From Corynebacterium resistens DSM 45100 (GTDB taxonomy: Bacteria > Actinomycetota > Actinomycetes > Mycobacteriales > Mycobacteriaceae): a stretch of 64,000 bases of DNA. Numbering within the stretch: the stretch's first letter is position 1; every line of letters begins with the position of its first letter. The translations under genes and the position numbers were made by a program. This document shows positions 26,939 through 35,900 of this stretch, piece after piece. The stretch is taken from NCBI RefSeq assembly GCF_000177535.2, contig NC_015673.1, positions 620,001 through 684,000 of the forward strand, written 5' to 3'. The notes below the pieces were generated by a model, which was given only the letters and a program-made list of their open reading frames with translations, had not been told where the DNA came from and ran no database searches.

Positions 26939-28900
26939 ATGCGCCCTGCCGCGAATATCTCCCCTCGCTTCCGCTCCGCACGTCGCGTGAGCGCTGCTTC
27001 TTTGGCCCTGCCTTTGGTGATGGCTCTCGGTCTGTCGGTTGCCCCGGCAGCTTCCGCGCAATCCTCTGCCGGGTCGCTGTCCTCCAACAGCCCAGGCTCC
27101 GGAACTGGGTACTTGGATCCCGAGAATCTACCTAAGCGCACCCCGCAGAAGGTGACCGAGCAGCCTCTGCAGGGGCTGCCCGAAGGTGTGAGCGTGGATC
27201 GCGTGGAGTGGATCACCGACCGTTGGGCCAACGTGTTCATCAACTCCAAGGCAATGCCAGGCAAGCCAATCAAGGTTCAGATCCTGCTGGCACGTGACTG
27301 GTACAAGAACCCAGATAAGAAGTTCCCAACCGTGTGGGCATTGGATGGCCTGCGTGCCCGCGACGATGAGTCCGGCTGGACCTTGGCTACTAACATCACG
27401 TCCTTCTATGCGGATAAGAACGTTAACGTTGTTTTGCCCGTTGGCGGTGAATCCTCCTTCTACACCGACTGGCAGCAGCCAGAAAAGGGTAAGCACTACA
27501 AGTGGGAATCCTTCCTGACACAAGAGCTTCCTGCTGTTCTGCGCGAAGGCTGGCGTTCCAACGAGGATCGCGCCATCGTTGGACTCTCCATGGGCGGTAC
27601 CGCTGCTATGAACTTGGCGGAGCGCTTCCCGAAGATGTGGAAGTTCGTCGGCTCCTTCTCCGGTTACTTGGACACCACTTCCTTCGGCATGCCACAGGCC
27701 ATCGGCTACGCCACTAATGACGGCGGTGGCTACGATGCACAGAAGATGTGGGGCCCATATGGCTCCCAAGATTGGATCGATCACGATCCGAAGCTGGGCA
27801 TCAAGAACCTGGGCGATATGACTGTGTACGTTTCTGCCGGTAACGGTAACGCTGGTAAGTACGACAAGCCAGGTGCTCTGCCAGGCATGCCGTCCAACAT
27901 GGCTGGCTTCGGCCTCGAAGCCATGTCCCGTATGACGACTGAGACTTTCGTCCAGTACGCCAAGAAGGCCAACAAGAAGGTCATTACGCAGTTCCGCCCT
28001 TCCGGTACACACGACTGGCCATACTGGCAGTTCGAGATGACCCAAGCATGGCCACACATCGCCGATACCTTCGGGCTGGCTGAGGATGACCGCGGTGCAA
28101 GCTGCAAGCCCGTCGGGGCTATCGCTGCGGCAGTGGGCAAGTACCCGAACTTGGGTGCCTGCATCTCCGACGAGTACGACGGCGCCAATAAGGGCAAGGT
28201 TCAAGACTTCCGTGGTGGTCGCGCTTACTGGAGCCCAGCAACCGGTGCACACTTCTTGTGGGGTCGCATCGGTGCTCTGTACGCCAGCCTGAAGGGTACC
28301 CACTCCTGGTTGGGTTACCCGAAGTCTGAGGAGATCACGATTTCGGGTGGTCGCGGGCGCTTCGTAGAGTTCGAGCACGGCAACATCTACTGGTCCCCAC
28401 AGACCGGCGCTGTAGCAGTGGCCAAGGACATCATGGAGGCTTGGGGTAAGAAGCAATATGAAAATGGCCCACTGGGTTACCCCATTGCAGAGGCCAAGAA
28501 GATGGGTGACGGCTGGGTCCAGGAGTTCGAAAACGGTGTGATCACCCGCGATAAGGACGGCAAGACCCAGTACGTGCAGGGCGAAATCGCCAAGAAGTAC
28601 ATGTCCGTCAAGGGCGCGGAGTCTAAGCTAGGCTTCCCAGTTACCGGAGAGAACGACTTGCCAGGCGGCAAGGGTAAGCTCTCGGAGTTCACTGGTGGCT
28701 ACATCTACTGGTCCCCAGCAACCGGCGCGAAGATCATCCACAAGGGTGCGATCTTCGATGCGTGGGGCGAGGAAAAGTGGGAACAGGGCAAGTACGGCCT
28801 ACCTGTTGAAGACCAGAAGTCCATCCCCGCCGGCGGCGAGACCGTGAAGTTCCAAGGTGGCGAGATCAGCGAGATCAACGGCAAGATCGTTAAGAAGTAA
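26939..28900 (+). CDS. cop1: Mycolyltransferase with four C-terminal LGFP repeats (PS1/Cop1-like)
   Basis: 653 residues. The signal peptide (SLALPLVMALGLSVAPAASA) is followed by an antigen-85-type catalytic domain up to about residue 385, with the nucleophile in VGLSMGGTAAMNLA and the His in GTHDWPYWQ. The rest is four LGFP repeats spaced about 54 residues apart: WLGYPKSEE (about 457), PLGYPIAEA (511), KLGFPVTGE (564) and KYGLPVEDQ (618), each preceded by a GGxxYWSPxTGA-type strand in most cases. LGFP repeats are thought to anchor the enzyme to the cell wall. This is the main corynebacterial PS1-type mycolyltransferase by architecture and position. Confidence 0.95.
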   Translation: MRPAANISPRFRSARRVSAASLALPLVMALGLSVAPAASAQSSAGSLSSNSPGSGTGYLDPENLPKRTPQKVTEQPLQGLPEGVSVDRVEWITDRWANVFINSKAMPGKPIKVQILLARDWYKNPDKKFPTVWALDGLRARDDESGWTLATNITSFYADKNVNVVLPVGGESSFYTDWQQPEKGKHYKWESFLTQELPAVLREGWRSNEDRAIVGLSMGGTAAMNLAERFPKMWKFVGSFSGYLDTTSFGMPQAIGYATNDGGGYDAQKMWGPYGSQDWIDHDPKLGIKNLGDMTVYVSAGNGNAGKYDKPGALPGMPSNMAGFGLEAMSRMTTETFVQYAKKANKKVITQFRPSGTHDWPYWQFEMTQAWPHIADTFGLAEDDRGASCKPVGAIAAAVGKYPNLGACISDEYDGANKGKVQDFRGGRAYWSPATGAHFLWGRIGALYASLKGTHSWLGYPKSEEITISGGRGRFVEFEHGNIYWSPQTGAVAVAKDIMEAWGKKQYENGPLGYPIAEAKKMGDGWVQEFENGVITRDKDGKTQYVQGEIAKKYMSVKGAESKLGFPVTGENDLPGGKGKLSEFTGGYIYWSPATGAKIIHKGAIFDAWGEEKWEQGKYGLPVEDQKSIPAGGETVKFQGGEISEINGKIVKK

Positions 28901-28920
28901 AACGATTCCTGCCGAAGTTA

Positions 28921-28975
28921 CAAGCCTTTGGCGATGGTGGCTTCAGGCAACCATCAGCCAAGGGCTTTACTCTTT
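28921..28975 (+). terminator. Terminator after cop1
   Basis: AAGCCTTTGGCGATGGT pairs imperfectly with ACCATCAGCCAAGGGCTT, followed by TTACTCTTT. It is a long hairpin directly after the cop1 stop. Confidence 0.65.
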
Positions 28976-29060
28976 GGATCGACCCCTATCCCTCCACTAG
29001 TTTCATTGCTTCACCACCTGAAAGCCTTTTGGAAACCCAGACTTACAAGGAGTCCACGAG

Positions 29061-29714
29061 ATGTTCGTTTTACACCAACCAGCTGGTAACTCAAGTCAGG
29101 CGGTGAAGCCTGCATCTGCAAACGCTGCTGCAACTGCGGATAAATCGCGTGTGCGCAGGAGCACTCGTGGATGGTTTGCTGCGCCTCTAGTAGCAGTCCT
29201 ACTTTCCGGAGGCCTCGTGGCCTGTGGTTCGGACTCCAGTGAGAGCGATAACGCAGGGGGTTCCTCCACTGAATCCAGTGTCCCCTCTGTTTCTTCTTCC
29301 GCTCCCGAAGCTTCAGATAAGCCTTCTGAATCTGACGCCGCGTCGGGCGCGGCCACCACCGATGCATCGGACAAGGGATCTGCCCCTGCCACCACCGCCC
29401 ACGATGGCAGTGTGGAAGAAGTTGAGGACGTTCCGGCTGGTGGCGGCCGCACCAACGAGGACGAAGACTTCCTCAAGGAACTCCACGGCAAAGGCATTGA
29501 TTTCGAGAAGGCCGGCGACAAGAATGCGTCCGCAAACCTGCAAGACCAAGTAATTGCGGCCGCCAAGGCGTCATGCGAAGAAAGTGGCGATAACCGCATC
29601 CGCAACTACTTGCCGATGGCGGCTGGACAATTGCAGGCGATGGGTGTGGTGGACAAGCCCGAGGATGCGGCCAAGGCGATCCAAGATGCGGCCAAGAAAG
29701 TCTACTGCAAGTAA
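29061..29714 (+). CDS. DUF732-type lipoprotein
   Basis: 217 residues. An N-terminal cytoplasmic stretch of about 40 residues precedes the hydrophobic segment and the lipobox GLVAC, so it is probably lipidated at the membrane surface. A Ser/Glu/Ala-rich linker of about 80 residues follows. The C-terminal domain (FLKELHGKGIDFEKAG, AAAKASCEESG, and a final KKVYCK with a second Cys) fits the DUF732 fold of small secreted mycobacterial proteins. AAGGAG precedes the start. Its place between cop1 and the cutinase-like gene suggests an envelope role, otherwise unknown. Confidence 0.75.
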   Translation: MFVLHQPAGNSSQAVKPASANAAATADKSRVRRSTRGWFAAPLVAVLLSGGLVACGSDSSESDNAGGSSTESSVPSVSSSAPEASDKPSESDAASGAATTDASDKGSAPATTAHDGSVEEVEDVPAGGGRTNEDEDFLKELHGKGIDFEKAGDKNASANLQDQVIAAAKASCEESGDNRIRNYLPMAAGQLQAMGVVDKPEDAAKAIQDAAKKVYCK

Positions 29715-29822
29715 ATCTTTTGTGGCGCAGAATACGACATTCTATGTGTGGGGATGTGCAGACCCAGCACGCAACGGCGCTGGATATGCCGTTGGTAGAA
29801 ACAGACAGCAGGTAGGGAACTT

Positions 29823-30761
29823 ATGAAGAAGCTGCTCACCATCGTGGCGGCCCTCGTGGTGGTAATCGTCATCGCAATTGGCGTGGGGTCGTGGATCAAC
29901 TCCAATAATTCAGGTGGGCCGTCCAAGCCTGGGCCGAAAACCCCATCGCGCTCCGCTGCGCCTAAGCAGCCGGAGAATCCCCCGGGGTGTGCTCCCTACG
30001 AGCTCATCGCGGCCCCCGGCACATGGGAATCCAAAGCCGACGATGACCCGGTGAACCCACACGCTTTCAAGTGGTCGCTACTGTTGCAGGTTACTCAACC
30101 TCTTCAGCAGCAATACAGCCCAGAGCAGCTAAAGGTATGGACGGTTCCTTATACCGCACAGTTCCGCAATATCAACGCGCAGCATGAAAAAACATACGAT
30201 GCTTCGCGTGCGGAGGGCTATGGCAAGATCGCTAATGAGCTGAAAGCAACGCACCAGCAGTGCCCTGCCACGAAATTCCTGCTTGTAGGGTTCAGCCAAG
30301 GTGCAGTCATCATGGGTGACATGGCCAACAACATTGGCAATGGCCGTGGCCCAGTACCGGCAGATTCCGTGCGGGGCGTTTCCCTGATTGCGGACGGTCG
30401 TCAAGAGCTGGATAAGGGAATTCTTGTCGGTGATAAGAAGGTCAATGGCGTGGGTGCGGAAATTGCACTCAATCCGGTGAGTGGCCTGATCCAAGGCATC
30501 GTTCCTGGAGCCACCATGCGTGGCCCACGGCCTGACGGGTTCGGCGGTTTGAACGACCGCGTTTTCAATATCTGCGCGGTGGGTGATTTGGTCTGTGATG
30601 GACCACGCGACCCGGTGAATGCGGTATCTAAGGCACGCGAGATGTTTTTGGCCAACCCGATCCACAAGGAATACGCCAAGAATAAGAATGTTTTGCCCGG
30701 TGGGGCTACTGCTCCGCAATGGGTTGTGGGATGGACCAAGAAGATCGTCGATGGTGGCTAA
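29823..30761 (+). CDS. Cutinase-like serine esterase, Rv3802c/Culp6 type
   Basis: 312 residues. One N-terminal signal-anchor (LTIVAALVVVIVIAIGVGSW) is followed by a Pro/Ser linker and a cutinase fold with GFSQGAVIMGDM (nucleophile), CAVGDLVCDG (Asp between the disulfide cysteines) and NPIHKEYA (His). The mycobacterial homologue next to the mycolate genes is a phospholipase/thioesterase essential for the envelope, and the corynebacterial homologue has been linked to envelope lipid regulation (I recall the name elrF). It is immediately upstream of fadD32. Confidence 0.88.
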   Translation: MKKLLTIVAALVVVIVIAIGVGSWINSNNSGGPSKPGPKTPSRSAAPKQPENPPGCAPYELIAAPGTWESKADDDPVNPHAFKWSLLLQVTQPLQQQYSPEQLKVWTVPYTAQFRNINAQHEKTYDASRAEGYGKIANELKATHQQCPATKFLLVGFSQGAVIMGDMANNIGNGRGPVPADSVRGVSLIADGRQELDKGILVGDKKVNGVGAEIALNPVSGLIQGIVPGATMRGPRPDGFGGLNDRVFNICAVGDLVCDGPRDPVNAVSKAREMFLANPIHKEYAKNKNVLPGGATAPQWVVGWTKKIVDGG

Positions 30762-30869
30762 ACCACCCCCCTGACCGTTCCGTTTTTCGTAACGCTGTAG
30801 TACCGCGTTGCGATATGCTTCACTAGATAAAACAACTAGAGTTTCCGATCGATAACCAAGGGATGTGGC

Positions 30870-32726
30870 ATGGACATTCAGTCCGCAATGAAGCAGTTCT
30901 ACGATGAACAGGGGAACATCAACGTTCCCGATCAGCTCACCTTGTCTGGCATGTGCGAAATGCTGTACACCATGGCGCAGATGGAGGGCACTGCGGATGA
31001 CACACTGATTCGCTATTGGGACTTCAGCGAATCCCGTGAGGGAACTTTGCGTGAAGTTAAGCGTTCGGAAGTCAATAAGCGAATCAAGGCTGTATGCGTG
31101 CGGCTGCAACAGGTTGCAGAACCCGGCGACCGGGTGGCCATCCTTGCCAACAACTCGCCGGAATACATGTACGCATTCCTCGGTGCGATGTACGCGAAGA
31201 TGGCTCCAGTTCCGCTGTATGACCCGAACGAGCCGGGGCACACCGGTCACCTCACTGCAGTATTGGGATCTTCCGAACCCAAGGTGGTGTTGACCAACAA
31301 GCAATCCGCTTCCGCAGTGCGTCAGCATTTTTCTGGAGTGCCTGCTGCGGAGCGTCCACGAGTATTGACGGTGGATGCCCTCCCGGATTCCCTAGCTGAT
31401 GAATGGGTCAACCCCATGATGGCGATCATGTCCAACCCGGAGCTGGCTCCCAAGAGCAGCGATGAAGCATTCTTGCAGTACACTTCCGGTTCCACTCGCA
31501 CCCCAGCCGGAGTGGTGCTAACACACAAGTCCATCGTGACCAACGTGCTGCAGATTTTCTCCGCCGCAAATCTCAAACCACCAATCCGCCTCGTGACGTG
31601 GTTGCCACTGCACCACGATATGGGTGTTATCCTCGCGGCCTTCGTTATCATCCTGGGGATTCCTTTCGACCTGATGAGCCCTCGCGACTTCATTCAGGAC
31701 CCATCCCGTTGGCTGAAGCAGTTGAACAAGCGCAGCGAGGAAGAGAACACTTACACAGTGGTTCCTAACTTCGCGCTGGAATTGGCGGTTCGTTACGCCG
31801 ACCCAGCGAACACCCCGGGCTTGGAGGACTTGGACCTTTCCCGACTGGATGGTGTGATCAATGGTTCCGAGCCAGTTCATAACAGCACTGTGGAGAAGTT
31901 CGTCGAGATGTTCTCCACATACGGCTTGAACCGTCAGGCGATTCGTCCTTCTTATGGTCTCGCCGAAGCTACGCTGCTGGTCACGACCCCGCAGACCGCA
32001 GACCGACCTCTGACCAAGTGGTTTGATCGCGAGGCATTGGCATCGGGAACCGCCAAGGAACTGGCTGAAAATAACGAGAACGCGATGCCACTGATGTCCC
32101 TTGGTCAGGTCTGCGCCCCGCAGGTCATGGCGATTGTGGATCCGGAGACAGGGAAGGAATTGCCGGAAGGCTCGGTCGGTGAAATCTGGGCGCACGGCGA
32201 GAATATGGCCGCTGGCTACCTCAACCGTGAGGATGAAACCGAGGAAACCTTCCGCAACCACCTGCCACAAGCCAACCGTCTAGCGGAAGGCTCTGCAGCG
32301 GGCGATGCTGCGGAAGACAATTGGATGCGCACCGGTGACCTAGCCGTGGTTATTGATGGCCAGCTGTACATCACAGGTCGCCTCAAGGATTTGATCATCG
32401 TCGCCGGTCGCAACCACTATCCACAGGATATCGAGGCTACGGCAGACGAAGCTCAAGACCAGACTGCCGCTGCAGTCATCGCCGCGTTCGCTGTCGAGGC
32501 CGAGAACATTGAGGGCTTGGTTATCGTTGCTGAGCGCGACCCGGAGGCGTCGGAAGAAGGAGATGCTGCGGCGATCGACGCGATCCGTGCAGCCGTGACC
32601 AAGATTCACGGAGTGCAACCCCAGGATGTGCGCATCGTTGCCCCCGGCGGGATTCCACGTTCCAGCGCTCACAAGATTGCTCGCCGTGTGGCGGCGAAGG
32701 CTTACCTCGAAGGTAAGTTCAACTAA
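30870..32726 (+). CDS. fadD32: Fatty-acyl-AMP ligase FadD32
   Basis: 618 residues. It activates the long meromycolate-equivalent fatty acid as acyl-adenylate and loads it on the N-terminal ACP of Pks13. Motifs are FLQYTSGSTRTPAGVVLTHKS near residue 200, YGLAEATLLV, MRTGDLAVVIDGQLYITGRLKDLIIVAGRN near 495-515 and the catalytic Lys region SSAHKIARR at the C-terminus. An insertion typical of acyl-AMP (rather than CoA) ligases is present. It is followed directly by pks13, its partner. Confidence 0.96.
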   Translation: MDIQSAMKQFYDEQGNINVPDQLTLSGMCEMLYTMAQMEGTADDTLIRYWDFSESREGTLREVKRSEVNKRIKAVCVRLQQVAEPGDRVAILANNSPEYMYAFLGAMYAKMAPVPLYDPNEPGHTGHLTAVLGSSEPKVVLTNKQSASAVRQHFSGVPAAERPRVLTVDALPDSLADEWVNPMMAIMSNPELAPKSSDEAFLQYTSGSTRTPAGVVLTHKSIVTNVLQIFSAANLKPPIRLVTWLPLHHDMGVILAAFVIILGIPFDLMSPRDFIQDPSRWLKQLNKRSEEENTYTVVPNFALELAVRYADPANTPGLEDLDLSRLDGVINGSEPVHNSTVEKFVEMFSTYGLNRQAIRPSYGLAEATLLVTTPQTADRPLTKWFDREALASGTAKELAENNENAMPLMSLGQVCAPQVMAIVDPETGKELPEGSVGEIWAHGENMAAGYLNREDETEETFRNHLPQANRLAEGSAAGDAAEDNWMRTGDLAVVIDGQLYITGRLKDLIIVAGRNHYPQDIEATADEAQDQTAAAVIAAFAVEAENIEGLVIVAERDPEASEEGDAAAIDAIRAAVTKIHGVQPQDVRIVAPGGIPRSSAHKIARRVAAKAYLEGKFN

Positions 32727-32735
32727 CCCCGTTTG

Positions 32736-32803
32736 ACGTGGTGGCTACACTGCCCCGCCCCATAGGGGAGGGGGTAATAGCCCCCACGTTGTTTCATTTT
32801 TGG
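32736..32803 (+). terminator. Hairpin between fadD32 and pks13
   Basis: ACGTGGTGGCTA pairs with TAGCCCCCACGT, with a second inner CCCC/GGGG stem, then a T-rich stretch (tgtttcattttt). It may terminate or attenuate transcription between fadD32 and pks13. Confidence 0.5.
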
Positions 32804-32948
32804 CTTCCCCGGCGGTTGCATGGTGGGCAAGTCGATTCGTGCCCATAGACTGTTACTGAAGAAAAATAGTTTTATACGCACGCCGCGCAGCCCCTCGCAC
32901 AGCGCGCAGTTATTGAAATATAAGAAGGAAAGGACATCGCGGTTCCCT

Positions 32949-35900
32949 ATGGAGGACAATCTCACAGCCGGCTCTGCATCCTCAAATGACCGCCCCACCA
33001 GCATCTCCGGGATGCGCCAGTGGTTGCGGAATTGGGTAGCGAAGACAACTGGCTTGTCCCCAGAGGAGATCACTGACGAACGTTCTATGGAGGAATTCGG
33101 TTTATCCTCCCGCGATGTCGTCATTCTCTCTGGCGATCTCGAACGCCTCACTGGCCAGAATCTCGATGCCACCGTGGCCTACGAATTTAATTCCATCGCC
33201 GCGCTATCGGACTACTTGATCAACGGTCGGGGTTCTGCTGAGTCCGACACCACATTCTTCCCCGCCCAAGGCTCCGGCTCGGGCCAAGCACTAACTAGTG
33301 AAGAACGTGACGTGGCCATCGTCGGCGTGGCAGGTCGTTACCCAGGCGCGGACAACGCCGATGAAATGTGGGACATGTTCGTGGGGTACCGCAGCGGTGT
33401 GGGTGAACTGCCCGCCGGTCGCTGGTCTGAATATGCCGCCGATAAGGAAATGACTCGCCGAATGGCGGATGCGGTGCTGACCGGTGGCTACCTTGAGGAC
33501 ATTGCAGCTTTCGATGCAGAGTTCTTCGGCCTTTCCCCACTCGAAGCTGCCAACATGGATCCCCAGCAGCGCATTGTGCTGCAGCTGACATGGGAAGCTT
33601 TGGAAAACGCCGGCATACCGGCCAATCAGTTGCGCGGGCTGCCCGTGGGCGTATTCATGGCGTCCAACAACAATGACTACGGGATGTTGATCTCTGCGGA
33701 TCCTGCCGAGGCACACCCTTATGCTCTCACTGGTAATTCCTCCGCCATTATCGCCAACCGCATCTCCTACGCTTTCGATTTCCGCGGACCGTCCATTTCC
33801 GTGGATACCGCGTGCTCTGCTTCGCTGGTTTCCATCCACCAAGCGGTGCGCTCCCTGCGCGATGGCGATTCCAAGGTGGCGATCGCCGGTGGCGTGAACA
33901 TCCTCGCCAACCCATTCGGCACTGTGGCGTTCTCTGAACTGGGCATCCTAAGCCCAACCGGCCGGATCCATGCTTTTTCAGATGATGCCGATGGCATCGT
34001 CCGTTCCGATGGTGCGGGTGTGGTCGTTTTGAAGCGCCTCGCGGATGCTCGTCGCGATGGCGATAACGTGTTGGCGATTATCAAGGGCTCGGCAGTGAAC
34101 TCGGATGGCCGTTCCAACGGCCTGACCGCCCCCAACCCCGATGCTCAGGTAGATGTGCTGCGGGCGGCGTATGCAGATGCTGGCATTTCCCCATTGCACG
34201 TGGACTACGTGGAAGCCCACGGCACTGGCACCATTTTGGGCGACCCGATCGAAGCGACTGCTTTAGGCACGGTGCTTTCCGGGCCCCGCGAAGCTGCGAA
34301 TCCACTTCTGCTGGGTAGTGCCAAAACTAATTTCGGTCACACGGAAGCTGCCGCGGGTGTCGCGGGCGTAATCAAGGTCGTCAAGGCCCTAGAGCACGGC
34401 ATCATCCCGCCGTCACTGAACTACGCAGGCCCCAACCCGTATATCGACTTTGATGGCACGCACTTGGAGGTCGTGGAAGATGCCCGGGAGTGGCCGGAGT
34501 ACTCCGGCCGCCCTGTGGCTGGCGTGTCCGGTTTCGGCTTCGGTGGCACCAATGCGCACGTGGTTATCACCGCGCCGGAGGCGCAGCAGCCTGAGCTCGC
34601 GGAGGACGTCACCCCTGCTGGAGGTGTGGTCGCGGTCGATGAGGGCGTCGAACCAAAGTTCATCCTGCCGGTCAGTGGTTTGCTTCCTTCTCGACGCCGC
34701 CACGCCGCTGAAGACCTCGCCAATTGGCTGGAGGACCACAAGGATTCCAAGGGGGTGACGCTGGAATCTGTGGCGCGCGCGTTGGCTGGCCGGAACCATG
34801 GCCGTTCCCGTGGTGCGGTGCTGGCGAGCGACTTCGAGCAAGCGATTGATGGCTTGCGCCGGTTGGCTGAAAAGCGCAGCGGCGCGCATGTGAAATCCGC
34901 GGATGCGCCTTCGACTACTGGTCCGGTGTGGGTGTACTCCGGGTTCGGCTCCCAACACCGCAAGATGGGCAAGGATCTGTACGAAATGTCTCCATTCTTT
35001 GCAGCGCGCCTGCGGGAGCTGGATGAGGTCGTACAACGAGAGTCTGGCTGGTCGCTGGTGGAAAAGATTCTGGACGATGAGCAGAACTTTGATACCGAAT
35101 CTGCGCAGGTTGGAATCACCTGTATCCAGATTGCGCTGACGGAATTTCTGCAGCACTTGGGCGCGAAGCCCGCTGCCGTCGTGGGGCAGTCCATGGGCGA
35201 AATCGCTGCGGCATTCGCCGTGGGTGGTTTGAGTAAGGAAGATGCCGTGCTGGTGGCGTGCCACCGCTCCCGCTTGATGGGCGAGGGTGAAGATAGCCTG
35301 CCAGAAGAAAAGCAGGGTGCCATGGCGGTCGTTGAATTTGGTGTAGAGGAATTGGCGACCTTCACCAGCGAGCACTCGGAGTTCGCGAAGGTGGAGCCCG
35401 CGGTATACGCCGCGCCGGGCATGACCACTGTCGGCGGGCCACGCGAACCCGTCGCGAAATTGGTGGAGCACCTTGAAGCCGAGGGCAAGTTCGCTCGCCT
35501 GCTGCCGGTGAAGGGCGCGGGCCACACTTCTATGCTGGATCCAATTTTGGGTGAGTTGCACTTTGAAATTGGCGATATTCAAGCCCGTCCGATCCACACC
35601 CCGCTGTACTCGACCGTGGACCGTGGCCGTGTCTACCGTCCCGGCGAGACCCTGCACGATGCCGATTACTTCGTCCGTTGCACGCGCCAGCCCGTGTGGT
35701 TCCGCGATGCTACCGGTCAACAGTTCGATGATGGCTTCCGCACTTTCGTGGAGATCAGCCCGAACCCCGTGGCGCTTATGCCGTTGATGAATAACTCCTT
35801 CGCCCACGATGCGTCGGATTCCAAGTTGTTGTTCGTTCTTAAACGCAAGGAGCCGGTCGCCGAGACTGTCGCCAATTGCTTGGCGGAACTGTACGTTCAA

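Noticed and set aside
27128..28456. 442-codon open frame opposite cop1
   Set aside because: Antisense of a clear mycolyltransferase with LGFP repeats.
30808..30829. Possible fadD32 promoter TTGCGA ... TAGATA
   Set aside because: Spacing between the two elements is only about ten bases, too short for a standard promoter.
30129..31328. 399-codon open frame opposite the cutinase gene and fadD32
   Set aside because: Spans two well-supported genes on the other strand.
34413..35900. 495-codon open frame opposite pks13
   Set aside because: Antisense of the acyltransferase region of pks13, which has all expected motifs.
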